The translations under genes were made by a program, and so were the position numbers. Below are positions 7,363 to 16,045 of a DNA stretch of 53,527 nucleotides, piece after piece; within the stretch, counting starts at the first letter, position 1, and every line of letters starts with the position of its first letter. The stretch is from Austwickia sp. TVS 96-490-7B. GTDB lineage: Bacteria; Actinomycetota; Actinomycetes; Actinomycetales; Dermatophilaceae. The notes below the pieces were generated by a model, which ran no database searches, was not told the DNA's origin, and was given only the letters and a program-made list of their open reading frames with translations. The DNA lies in contig NZ_JAHPZL010000006.1 of the NCBI RefSeq assembly GCF_019331795.1, forward strand, positions 18,684 through 72,210, written 5' to 3'.

Positions 7363-7683
7363 TCAACCGCGTGTGAACATCCGGTCGAGCACTGCTGCGA
7401 TGGTGGCGCCTAAGGCCGCGCCGAGCGTTGCCCCCAGTACGGCGAAGAAGGCCAAGGTCACGGAGGGTGAATAGGCTGCGCGGCAGCTGTTGACTGCGTC
7501 GTGTGGGCATCGTGCGTCCGGACCGAGGATGTCGATGAGGATTCCAGCCACCATTCCTAGGACGACGCCGGTGGCGACGAACGCGGAGATGCGCGGCACT
7601 CGACGTATCCGCACGGGGACGGTTTCTGGCTGGGTGCTGTCTTGCTTCGACGCCTCTGACACGCCGGTCAGCCTACGTCGCAT
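7363..7683 (-). CDS. Small two-TM membrane protein, actinobacterial
   Basis: 106-residue protein of unknown function. A charged N-terminus is followed by a membrane segment near residues 33-51 (ISAFVATGVVLGMVAGILI), a loop with two cysteines (ARCPHDAVNSC) and a second segment near residues 75-98. The loop cysteines may form a disulfide outside the membrane. The ATG at 7683 overlaps the end of the sterol-carrier gene by 11 bases; a GTG seven codons later is an alternative start. Lies immediately upstream of purF on the same strand, with an 18-bp gap. Confidence 0.65.
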   Translation of the reverse strand: MRRRLTGVSEASKQDSTQPETVPVRIRRVPRISAFVATGVVLGMVAGILIDILGPDARCPHDAVNSCRAAYSPSVTLAFFAVLGATLGAALGATIAAVLDRMFTRG

Positions 7684-8065
7684 CCGCCTCGCGCACGTGG
7701 GGGAAGACGAGGGGGATCACGGTAGAGAGGTCGGCGCGTGTCCCGCTGGCTCGCACGGTCCCTGAGTTCACTGCTGCCGCCCAGGACAGGTGTCCGCTCA
7801 CCAACGCTAACCAGGTCGCGGCGTCGGTTTCCACCACGTTGGGTGGGGTGCCTCGGGTGTGGATTGGCCCGTCCACGCAGTGGACCACGCCGTACGGCGG
7901 GATGCGCACTTCCACGGTGCGCCCTGGTGAGCGGGTCCCCAACTCTTCGAGGGTGTATCGCACGGCGGTGGCGGTGGTGGTGCGGTCGGCGCGGGTGGGG
8001 TCGGCGAGATATGTCGCGATGGCTTGGTGGCCGAGAGCGGGGTCGATACGTCGACGCGGTGGCAT
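7673..8065 (-). CDS. Sterol-carrier-family protein (SCP2-like)
   Basis: 130-residue protein of the actinobacterial 'sterol carrier family' group. It starts MPPRRRIDPALGHQAI and carries VEVRIPPYGVVHCVDGP and DAATWLALVSGHLSW. These features recall the SCP2 fold, a hydrophobic pocket for lipids, but no ligand is known. It sits next to purF in many actinobacteria and leads the membrane-protein/purF/purM run. The ATG at 8065 is chosen because the conserved region begins there; a longer in-frame reading upstream has no similarity and runs into the divergent dehydrogenase. Confidence 0.75.
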   Translation of the reverse strand: MPPRRRIDPALGHQAIATYLADPTRADRTTTATAVRYTLEELGTRSPGRTVEVRIPPYGVVHCVDGPIHTRGTPPNVVETDAATWLALVSGHLSWAAAVNSGTVRASGTRADLSTVIPLVFPHVREADAT

Positions 8066-8134
8066 GCCCCCATGGTGCCTGTCGGTGGTGGGGTGGGCCG
8101 TGGCCGAGGGGTGCTCCGGTGCGAGGATGGGTGT

Positions 8135-9181
8135 ATGAAAGCGACCATCCTGCACGCTCCTCGCGATATTCGTCTCGACGACGTGGCGGACCCTCAGGTC
8201 CTCGCTCCCACCGATGCGGTGGTGCGGGTGGTAGCGGCCTGTGTGTGTGGTTCGGATTTGTGGAATTACCGGGGTGTCAACGAGGTCACGTCGCCGCGAG
8301 CGATCGGTCATGAACTGGTCGGGGTGGTGACGGACATCGGTGCTGAGGTGCGTAGTTTGCGGGTGGGTGATTTTGTGATCAGCCCCTTTACGATCAGCGA
8401 TAACACCTGCCCGCACTGTCAGGTGGGGATGCAGAGCGCCTGCGAGAACATCTCATATTTCGGGACCACTGACCGGCAGGGACGCCCGTTGGGGGCGGCG
8501 CAAGCCGAATATGCGCGGATTCCCTTCGCGGACGGGACGTTGGTGTCATTGCGGGACATGCCCGACGACGATCTGGTGCCGAGTTTGTTGACCTTGGCGG
8601 ATGTGATGGGCACCGGATGGCATGCGGCGTTGAGTGCTGGGGTGCGAGAAGGGGACACGGTATGCGTCGTCGGGGACGGAGCGGTGGGTTTGCTCGGCGT
8701 GTTGGCGGCTCACCTGATGGGAGCGGAACGCATCATCGCGATGTCACGTCATGCTGATCGGCAAGCGTTGGCGCGCCAGTTCGGAGCGACCGACATCGTT
8801 GCCGAGCGGGGCGAGGACGGGGCTGCTCGGGTCCTCGACCTGACGGGTGGGGTGGGCGCGGATGCCACGTTGGAATGCGTGGGCACGAAAGCTTCTTTGG
8901 ATCAGGCGATGGCGTGCGCACGCCCGGGGTCGACAGTCGGTTTTGTCGGGGTGCCGCACGGGGTGCAGCCGCCGGTGGAGTTGATGTTCCGCAAAAACAT
9001 TGGCTTGGCTGGGGGGATGGCTCCAGTGCGGCAATATCTGCCTGAGCTGCGCGACCGAGTCCTCGCCGGGGGCATCAACCCTGGTGCCGTGTTTGACCTG
9101 CATCTGCCATTGGATCAAGTCGCGGAAGGCTACGCAGCCATGGACGAGCGTCGCGCCGTGAAGACCCTGCTTCGGCCGTGA
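8135..9181 (+). CDS. Zinc-dependent alcohol dehydrogenase (MDR family)
   Basis: 348-residue medium-chain dehydrogenase/reductase. Catalytic zinc site: ACVCGSDLWNYRG with GHELVGVV. A structural lobe DNTCPHCQVGMQSAC has three rather than four cysteines, common in this subgroup. The nucleotide-binding turn is VCVVGDGAVGLLGV near residue 175. The substrate is not evident. ATG at 8135 with GAGGA 8 bases upstream. The stop overlaps the start of the molybdoenzyme by 4 bases (GTGA), implying co-translation. Codons end mostly in G or T, sharply unlike the C-ending codons of the next gene. Confidence 0.88.
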   Translation: MKATILHAPRDIRLDDVADPQVLAPTDAVVRVVAACVCGSDLWNYRGVNEVTSPRAIGHELVGVVTDIGAEVRSLRVGDFVISPFTISDNTCPHCQVGMQSACENISYFGTTDRQGRPLGAAQAEYARIPFADGTLVSLRDMPDDDLVPSLLTLADVMGTGWHAALSAGVREGDTVCVVGDGAVGLLGVLAAHLMGAERIIAMSRHADRQALARQFGATDIVAERGEDGAARVLDLTGGVGADATLECVGTKASLDQAMACARPGSTVGFVGVPHGVQPPVELMFRKNIGLAGGMAPVRQYLPELRDRVLAGGINPGAVFDLHLPLDQVAEGYAAMDERRAVKTLLRP

Positions 9182-11595
9182 CCGGACGCCCCGACCCCAC
9201 CGTGGCCACACCCGACGTCCCGGAATATCACCAGGCCAGCCATTGGGGCACCTACACGGTCGCCAGCGACGGTCAGGACATCACTGCGGTCACCCCGTGG
9301 GCCGGCGACCAGGATCCGTCGCCGCTGCTGCGCAACCTCCCCGGGTCGGTGACACACCGCAGCCGAATCGACGGGCCAGCAGTACGACGCGGCTGGTGGG
9401 AAGACGGCCCCGGCCCCAGCGCCGACCGAGGCACCGGCCGCGGCAAAGGCAGCTACCTGCGAGTCAGTTGGGACGATCTGCTGGACCGACTCGCCGATGA
9501 ATTCCGCCGCGTCATCGACACCCACGGCAACCACGCCATCTACGGCAGCAGCTACGGATGGGGATCCGCTGGTCGATTCCATCACGCGCAAAGCCAAATC
9601 CACCGTTTCTTACACACCCTCGGCGGCGCCACCCGCAGCGTCAACACCTACTCCACCGGCGCCCTGGAAGTCTTCCTCCCCCAGATCGTCTGCCCAGAAA
9701 CCGACGTCAGCCGCGGCTCCACCCCGTGGTCCCAGATCGTCGAACACACCGACGTATGGCTCGCCCTCGGCGGGACCCCAGCCAAAAACACCGGCACCAA
9801 CGATGGCGGCACCGGCGACCACCCCACCCGTGGCGCGTTGACCGCCTACCTCAACCGGGGCGGCACCCTCATCGGCGTCAGCCCCCTGCGCGCCGACCTG
9901 CCCGACCACCCCGACGGCGGCGTGACCTGGATCGCGCCCCGCCCCGGCTCAGACACCGCTTTCCTGCTCGCCCTCTGCCACACCCTGCTCGTCAACGGCC
10001 ACGCCGACCACGAATTTTTGAGCAGCTACACCGTCGGCCACAACCACCTCAACGACTACCTACGAGGCCACACCGACGGCATCGTCAAAGACGCCGCCTG
10101 GGCTGCGCAGCTCTGCCACATCCCCACCGAACAAATCACCCGCACCGCCCACCAACTCACCACCGGACGCGCCCTGATCACCGCGACCTGGTCCCTGCAA
10201 CGCCAACAACACGGCGAAATGGCGATCTGGGCCGTCGTGGCGCTCGCCGCGTACCTCGGCCAGATCGGCCTACCCGGTGGCGGATTCGGATTTGGCTACG
10301 GCTCCATGAACGAACCTGGCCTGACCCAAACCCCCTTCGGGCTACCCTCCCTGCCCCAAGGCCCCAACCCGGTCACCACCCGCGTCCCCGTCGCTGCGCT
10401 CTCCGACATGCTGCTCCGCCCCGGCGCCACCATCCCCTACGCCACCGGCACCATCACCTACCCCGACATCCGGCTTGTCCACTGGGCGGGCGGCAACCCC
10501 TTCCACCACCACCAAAACCTCAACCGGCTCCGCCGCGCCCTGGCCCGCCCCGACACCGTCATCGTCCACGACCCCTACTGGACCGCCATGGCCCGCCACG
10601 CCGACATCGTCATCCCCTCCACCACCGCCGCCGAACGCGACGACTTCACCGGCAGCCGCAACGGCGCCCTCCTCGTCGCCATGCACGCCGCCACCGCCCG
10701 CCACGCCGACAGCCGCGACGACTACGACACCTTCACCGCGCTCGCCGACCGTCTCGGGATCGGGGCAGCCTTCACTGAGGGGCGCACCAGCCAGGAATGG
10801 ATCCGATACCTCTACGAAGAATGGCGGCACCGCGTCACCACAGATTCAGCCGCCCGTGACCTGCGCTGGCCGGACGGGCCACCACCGTCGTACGACGAGT
10901 TCCGGGCCCGCGGGGTGCTGCGCCTGCCGACCGTGCCAGCCAGGACGATGCTGACCGACTGGCGTGCCGACCCCACCGGTCATCCCCTGTCCACCCCGAG
11001 CGGCAAAATCCAGCTGACCCTGCCCCGCGATGGCGTCCTGACGCTTCCGGACCGCCCCCATCAACCCACCTGGTCGGCGCCAGCGGAGTGGGACGAAGAG
11101 ACCAGCCACCCGTTGCATCTCATCGCCAACCAACCGCGCACCCGACTACACAGTCAACTGGACCACGGGCCACTCAGCCAGGCCAGCAAAATCGCCGGCC
11201 GGGAACCGATCCACATTCACCCCGTCGACGCCGCTGCCCGCGGTATCAGTGACGGGGACCTGGTCCGGGTGTTCAACCATCGGGGGCACTGCCTCGCGGG
11301 TGCGGTCCTCGACGACACACTCCGTCCCGCCGTCGTCAACCTGTCGACGGGCGCGTGGTATGACCCTGCCGCCCCGACCCCCGTACCGGTGGGTGACGAC
11401 TCATCGACGTACGACCCGCTGGCCCCAGCCAACCTCGACGTCCACGGCAACCCCAACGTCCTCACCAGCGACCGGCGTACCTCCTCCATCGCCCAAGCCA
11501 CCACCGGACAATGGGTGATGGTGCAGGTCGAACGCTACGACCCGGCTCGATGGGGGCCAGCCCGCCCGGTCCGTGCCCACGACCCGGCCTGCTGA
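9178..11595 (+). CDS. bisC: Molybdopterin oxidoreductase, biotin/methionine sulfoxide reductase type
   Basis: 805-residue bis-MGD molybdoenzyme of the DMSO/TMAO/biotin sulfoxide reductase branch. N-terminal SHWGTYTV is the branch signature. Ser159 in NTYSTGALEV corresponds to the serine that binds Mo in DorA/BisC. There is no Cys cluster for 4Fe-4S and no Tat signal, so a cytoplasmic BisC-like sulfoxide reductase is the best reading. MPT-binding motifs include WAGGNPFHHHQNLN and IVIPSTTAAERDD; a C-terminal dinucleotide-binding domain begins near residue 640 (HPLHLIANQPRTRLHSQ). GTG start overlaps the dehydrogenase stop. Third codon positions are almost uniformly C. Confidence 0.9.
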   Translation: MTGRPDPTVATPDVPEYHQASHWGTYTVASDGQDITAVTPWAGDQDPSPLLRNLPGSVTHRSRIDGPAVRRGWWEDGPGPSADRGTGRGKGSYLRVSWDDLLDRLADEFRRVIDTHGNHAIYGSSYGWGSAGRFHHAQSQIHRFLHTLGGATRSVNTYSTGALEVFLPQIVCPETDVSRGSTPWSQIVEHTDVWLALGGTPAKNTGTNDGGTGDHPTRGALTAYLNRGGTLIGVSPLRADLPDHPDGGVTWIAPRPGSDTAFLLALCHTLLVNGHADHEFLSSYTVGHNHLNDYLRGHTDGIVKDAAWAAQLCHIPTEQITRTAHQLTTGRALITATWSLQRQQHGEMAIWAVVALAAYLGQIGLPGGGFGFGYGSMNEPGLTQTPFGLPSLPQGPNPVTTRVPVAALSDMLLRPGATIPYATGTITYPDIRLVHWAGGNPFHHHQNLNRLRRALARPDTVIVHDPYWTAMARHADIVIPSTTAAERDDFTGSRNGALLVAMHAATARHADSRDDYDTFTALADRLGIGAAFTEGRTSQEWIRYLYEEWRHRVTTDSAARDLRWPDGPPPSYDEFRARGVLRLPTVPARTMLTDWRADPTGHPLSTPSGKIQLTLPRDGVLTLPDRPHQPTWSAPAEWDEETSHPLHLIANQPRTRLHSQLDHGPLSQASKIAGREPIHIHPVDAAARGISDGDLVRVFNHRGHCLAGAVLDDTLRPAVVNLSTGAWYDPAAPTPVPVGDDSSTYDPLAPANLDVHGNPNVLTSDRRTSSIAQATTGQWVMVQVERYDPARWGPARPVRAHDPAC

Positions 11596-11664
11596 CCCAC
11601 CCGCATCAGCACCTGGGGTGCGAGGAGCACCCGCCGATCAGGCCACGCACACCACCCGGACAGC

Positions 11665-11703
11665 ATTCGGCCCAGGAATCCCTTGCGGGTCCCCGGGCCG
11701 AAT
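11665..11703. terminator. Convergent hairpin between bisC and POT transporter
   Basis: A 9-bp stem ATTCGGCCC / GGGCCGAAT lies between two converging genes. No T tract. Confidence 0.45.
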
Positions 11704-11714
11704 CCACGTCACAA

Positions 11715-13262
11715 TCAGTGACCGCTCTGAGCGACCTGCTTGTCATGCCCTGAGCGCTGCGCCTCTTCAACGTCCATCATCTTGCTGCGCACCCACGGCA
11801 CCATCGCAAACAATGCCACCGCGACCACCGCCGTGATCACCCCGTTGATCAGGTAATACTGACTGTCCGGGAGATCCTTCGTCATCGTGATCAGCTGCGC
11901 CGACAATGCCTGCCCAGCCGCCGAGGACAAGAACCACAACGCCATCGCCTGGCTGGCAAATGCCGCTGGCGCCAACAGCGTCGTCGCCGACAGACCCACC
12001 GGTGACAGACACAACTCACCAACGGTCTGCAATACGAAACACGCCATCAGCAAGATCACCGGGGAACGATGCGCCGCATCAAACGTCGAAAACATCCAGG
12101 ACAGCATGAACGCCGACACACCAATCAAGGTGACACCAGTCGCGAACTTCATCGGCAATGACGGGAACCGTCCAGCGCGCCGCTGCCACAACATGGCAAA
12201 CACCGGCGCCAACACGATGATCGCCAGCGGGTTCACCGACTGGAACCACTCGGCGTAGAAGCTCATCCCCAAGAACGAATCCGAGGTGCGTTCTTCAGCG
12301 AAGGTCGCCATCTTGCCCGACGCCTGCTCGAAGATCATCCAGAACAGTACGGCGCCCACCCAGAGCGGGACGTACGCCCACAGGTGCGACTTCTCAGTGG
12401 TCGTGACCCGGGGGCTGCGGAACATCATCACGAAATAAGCAATGGGAGCGCCGAAGGCAAAGACCGACACTGCGTCAACGAACCGGGCCACGCCCTCCCC
12501 ATCGCCACGCCATGCCGCCGCCACAAAGAACACCGCAGCAAACAGTGCGATCGCCGCCACAGTCCACAGCGCCACTTTGCGTCCTTCACCTGGCTGCAAC
12601 GGGTTGGGCACCTGAGACCCAGCGCCACGCAACCGGCCGGCATGCAGGACAAAGAGCACCACCGCGATGGCCATCCCGAAGGCTGCCACCGAGAAACCAG
12701 CGTGGAAGCCCCACCGGGAACGGATCGGCGCGATCACCAACGGGGAGAAGAAAGCACCAATGTTCACCGACATGTAGAAGAGCGAGAAACCGCCGTCCCG
12801 ACGCGGGTCGCCTCGGTCGTACAGGCCACCGACCATCGTGGAAATATTCGGCTTCAGCAGACCCGTCCCGATCGCCACCAAGGCGATACCGACCCACGAC
12901 ATCACTGCCGCAGGAACGGCCAGGCTGATGTGACCACACATGATCACGATGCCGCCGTACAAGGTCGCCCGCCAGGCCCCCATCACGCGGTCAGCCAGGA
13001 AACCCCCGACCACACCGAGCAGGTAGACCGACGAACCATAGATGGCCACGACAGCCTGAGCGGTGGGTTTTTCCATTCCCAAGCCGCCGTCGACGATCGC
13101 GAAATACAGGTAGTAAGCCAGGATGGCGCGCATCCCGTAGTAGGAGAACCGTTCCCACAACTCGACGAAGAAGAGCGTGGACAGACCGGACGGCTGCCCG
13201 AAAAATCCACGATCGGCGAGTGAGCCCAGCTCCGATCTGGTGTCAGTGGTGGCATTCGCCAT
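11715..13262 (-). CDS. POT/PTR-family peptide:proton symporter
   Basis: 515-residue di/tripeptide transporter of the proton-dependent oligopeptide family. The N-terminal FFVELWERFSYYGMRAIL is the ExxER-type signature, where the two Glu and the Arg couple protons; FSLFYMSVNIGAF is the second family signature. About 14 hydrophobic segments are visible, as in DtpT-like bacterial members. ATG at 13262 has GAGAGG 9 bases upstream. Monocistronic, divergent from the spermidine-synthase-like gene. Confidence 0.95.
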   Translation of the reverse strand: MANATTDTRSELGSLADRGFFGQPSGLSTLFFVELWERFSYYGMRAILAYYLYFAIVDGGLGMEKPTAQAVVAIYGSSVYLLGVVGGFLADRVMGAWRATLYGGIVIMCGHISLAVPAAVMSWVGIALVAIGTGLLKPNISTMVGGLYDRGDPRRDGGFSLFYMSVNIGAFFSPLVIAPIRSRWGFHAGFSVAAFGMAIAVVLFVLHAGRLRGAGSQVPNPLQPGEGRKVALWTVAAIALFAAVFFVAAAWRGDGEGVARFVDAVSVFAFGAPIAYFVMMFRSPRVTTTEKSHLWAYVPLWVGAVLFWMIFEQASGKMATFAEERTSDSFLGMSFYAEWFQSVNPLAIIVLAPVFAMLWQRRAGRFPSLPMKFATGVTLIGVSAFMLSWMFSTFDAAHRSPVILLMACFVLQTVGELCLSPVGLSATTLLAPAAFASQAMALWFLSSAAGQALSAQLITMTKDLPDSQYYLINGVITAVVAVALFAMVPWVRSKMMDVEEAQRSGHDKQVAQSGH

Positions 13263-13407
13263 GAGGGGTGCCTCTCTTGTGCAGGCCGCAACACGACAAC
13301 GGGCGGCTAAGGCACCTTACGCCGTACCAGGACTCGGAGAACAGCAATTCCGTTAACCTACGGACCGATCTCAGTGACGATCTGTCAACGTTGTACGGTG
13401 TCCTGAT

Positions 13408-14233
13408 GCCTGATTCGACACCTGACGAGGACAATCTCGGGCAGATCGTCCACTCACCCGACGGTGTCACGGTGTGGCGCGACGGCCGCCACCAATCCTT
13501 CGTCGACCCCGACGATCCGACTCACTTGGCCTTCGAATACATCGCGCAGATGGGTCTCGCTGTAGACACGATGCTCCCCCCAGGGCGGATCACCGCGACC
13601 CACATTGGTGGCGCCGGGCTGACTCTCCCCCGGTACGTCGAACACACCAGACCAGGCTCACCACAAATCGTCCTCGAACCCGATCAGCAGCTCACCGACC
13701 AGGTCCGCCGTACCCTTCCGCTGCCTCGGGGGCATCGCATCCGCGTCCGCGCTCAGACCGGTCAGGTCGGCGTGCCGCTTCTCGCCGACAACAGCGCCGA
13801 CCTCATCGTCCTCGACGCGTATGACGGCGGCCGAGTCCCCGCCGACCTTGGCACCGTCGATTTCTTCGGTCATCTCGCTCGAGTCCTGCGACCCGCCGGG
13901 GTGCTCGTCGCAAATATCGCTGACGAGCCTGCCCGCCGCTACCTAGGACGGGTGACCGCGGGGGCCTGCGCTGCCGGATTGCCTCACCTGGCAATCATCG
14001 CCACTCACGACGTCCTCAAAGGTCGCCGGTTCGGCAACACCGTCCTGGTCGCCAGCGCCAGCCCGTACGACGTGGACGACCTACGACGCGCCATCACTCG
14101 CTGCCCCCACCCCTCCGGGGTGCGTGCTGGAGCTGACCTGGACCGGTGGGTACGGGGCGCTCGTCCGTTCACCACTGAGGATGCCGAGCCTTCTCCTGAG
14201 CCACCGGCCACCGGGACCTGGCGCACCCGCTGA
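13408..14233 (+). CDS. Spermidine-synthase-like methyltransferase-fold protein
   Basis: 274-residue protein with a Rossmann methyltransferase fold like actinobacterial spermidine-synthase homologues. A binding region ITATHIGGAGLTLPRY lies near residue 65, IVLEPDQQL near residue 90, and DLIVLDAYDGG near residue 135. The DAYDGG segment matches the spermidine synthase active-site area, but the N-terminal beta domain is reduced, so aminopropyl transfer is not proven. ATG at 13408 lacks a clear ribosome site; a TTG five codons upstream is possible. Confidence 0.75.
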
Positions 14234-14764
14234 CACCACTGCGGCGTGGAGCGTCGTGGGAGGCCATGGTGCCTGCCGAAGCTCCTGGGAGTCATGTCGT
14301 TGCTATTGTCACAGTGACGAGCGTCGCGTCATTGAGGGTGGCGGCGGATGTCACCGGATAGCGTTGACGTCAACCATCTGCATTGGGTTGACCGCTATGT
14401 TCGGAAGTGGCACAGCCACGAGAATCTGAGACCGACCTCAGTGATCAGGTGACCCGGAAGATAGCACGCATACAGTGATACCAGGAATCATCATCCTCAC
14501 CGCTATTACTATCTTCGCCGCCCGGAGAAGCGGCGAAGCTGCGTGAAGGCCGCCTAGAACGGCTCGCACAACCGGCGAGAATCGCGGGTGCACGGTGAGA
14601 CAGGAGAGATGGACGGCCATCAGCAGCTGTGGATCAGTCAATGCTGACGACTCACCAGTCGTCAGAGCGCGCATCATGGACAGCATCTGATCGCGATCAA
14701 CCAGGTACCGCCATGAACGCAACATCCGTAGCACGCATGCGCCTTGTTGATCTACCGTGGTCAC
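14234..14764. other. Intergenic region, one hairpin
   Basis: About 530 bp without a convincing gene. A 9-bp perfect stem CTTCGCCGC / GCGGCGAAG with an 8-base loop lies at 14513-14538. A 108-codon minus-strand reading frame (14438-14764) has no recognisable domain and unusual composition, and is not called. The region would hold the promoter of the toxin-antitoxin operon. Confidence 0.4.
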
Positions 14765-15373
14765 ATGACTGTTGACACCGTTGCCACTGCGCTACGTCAG
14801 ATCGGGTCGCCGTTGACGGAGACAGACCTGGTTGCAGCCATCTTGGCTCCCAGCCTGTCACGTCAAGCTGGCGTTGCAATCGTTTCCCAGAGCGACCAGG
14901 AAGCATTCGTCACCGCTTCTGGACTCCCCCTCACAAGCCAGAGGTGGATACGAGAACAGCTCAGCGACCGCGTCGGCCTGCTGCGAATCAGACAGAGCCT
15001 GGAGCTATCCCCCGTCATCAGTACCGCCGAATCTGCATTGACTTCCCCTCAGGTGCAAGAGTTGTTGGGCTTAAGCCGTTCGGGACTATCACGCAGAGTC
15101 TCCGAACAGCGGATCTACGCCATTAAGGATGGTCGACAACGTCTCTTCCCCCGCTGGCAGTTCCACCGCGGTCCCGATGGTCAGATGGAAGTCCTTCCTG
15201 GTCTGGATGTAGTTCTCAAAGCCGAAGCTGATCAGGTACATCCACAGAGCTTTGAAGCGCTGGTCACCACCACCCAGGATGAACTGGATGGTCGTACACC
15301 AGTGCAATGGCTGGCTGGTGGCGGCGACCCCACACCAGTAGCAGCCTTGGTTATTGGGCTCAGCACGTGGTGA
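14765..15373 (+). CDS. Antitoxin of RES system, MbcA/ParS-like C-terminus
   Basis: 202-residue protein upstream of a RES-domain toxin. The middle, near residues 90-115 (LTSPQVQELLGLSRSGLSRRV), looks like an excisionase/HTH segment. The C-terminus PVQWLAGGGDPTPVAALV resembles the toxin-binding helices of DUF2384/MbcA-ParS antitoxins (PxxWLxxGxDP). The expected role is to bind and block the toxin and possibly autoregulate. The ATG at 14765 has only a weak ribosome site; an in-frame TTG 21 bases upstream is possible. The stop overlaps the toxin GTG by 4 bases. Confidence 0.7.
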   Translation: MTVDTVATALRQIGSPLTETDLVAAILAPSLSRQAGVAIVSQSDQEAFVTASGLPLTSQRWIREQLSDRVGLLRIRQSLELSPVISTAESALTSPQVQELLGLSRSGLSRRVSEQRIYAIKDGRQRLFPRWQFHRGPDGQMEVLPGLDVVLKAEADQVHPQSFEALVTTTQDELDGRTPVQWLAGGGDPTPVAALVIGLSTW

Positions 15374-15996
15374 ACCACCCGAAGGTGCCTCGTCGTCCCG
15401 GCAGTTCCTTGACGGCCTCACCAGGGGATGTCATTCAGTGGACAGAGCCTTTGATCCGAGTCATGCGCACGCAGGGTCGACATGTGACGGCCTGGGACGA
15501 ATTTCGCCATCACGGACCCCTAGCCGGAATGCGGTGGGAACCCCATCCAGCCGGTCCGATCAGTCACCATCCCCGCCACGGCGTGAGCTACCAGGGCGTG
15601 GACATCGCCACCTGCCTCGCCGAAGTGTTTCAAACAACACGATGCATCGACACCCATACTGGAAAACCACAGATAATCATGTGGACCCCCACTCGACCAG
15701 TGCCATTGCTGGATGTGACCGGGACGTGGCCAATTCGGCAGGGAGCTTCTGCCGCCTTGATGAGCGCACCACGGCCAGTGTGTACCGCTTGGGCGCAAGC
15801 CATCCACCACGATCTGCCCCAGGTCGAAGGGATCATGACCAGATCTACCATGACCGGAAATGCAGTAGTCGTGCTCTTCACTGCTGCTGCCTCAGCCTTT
15901 CCTGCGGCACCGGATCATGTTGTCTCCCTGAGCAGTGACATCGGTGTGCTCTTGGCTCACGCAGCGGCCGTGGAGCTGGGGTATGCCCTGCTGTAG
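15370..15996 (+). CDS. RES-domain toxin (NAD-targeting)
   Basis: 208-residue RES-family protein. Characterised RES toxins degrade or phosphorolyse NAD+, or ADP-ribosylate a target (MbcT, ParT). Conserved polar residues are visible: Arg55 in GMRWEPHP, Tyr74 in GVSYQGVD, Glu85 in TCLAEVFQTTR, and a Ser in TRSTMTGN. RPVPLLDVTGTWP and SAPRPVCTAWAQAI also match the family. GTG at 15370 overlaps the antitoxin stop (GTGA); GTG at 15367 is equally possible. The reading frame is full length with no damage, so the pair is probably active. The last codons are part of a large inverted repeat. Confidence 0.85.
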   Translation: MNHPKVPRRPGSSLTASPGDVIQWTEPLIRVMRTQGRHVTAWDEFRHHGPLAGMRWEPHPAGPISHHPRHGVSYQGVDIATCLAEVFQTTRCIDTHTGKPQIIMWTPTRPVPLLDVTGTWPIRQGASAALMSAPRPVCTAWAQAIHHDLPQVEGIMTRSTMTGNAVVVLFTAAASAFPAAPDHVVSLSSDIGVLLAHAAAVELGYALL

Positions 15997-16039
15997 GTAT
16001 CGGATCATCCGATCCGAGCTCTGAGGCAGGGCATACCCC
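15978..16039. terminator. 14-bp inverted repeat, convergent terminator
   Basis: A perfect 14-bp repeat GGGGTATGCCCTGC (15978-15991) / GCAGGGCATACCCC (16026-16039). Between the arms is a small inner hairpin around TCGGATCATCCGA. The left arm is inside the last codons of the RES toxin gene; the right arm ends 6 bp before the purL stop. Likely a bidirectional terminator. Confidence 0.6.
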
Positions 16040-16045
16040 ACGCTG

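Noticed and set aside
14438-14764. 108-codon minus-strand frame upstream of the RES antitoxin
   Set aside because: No domain, no ribosome site and unusual composition; kept only as a remark on the intergenic region.
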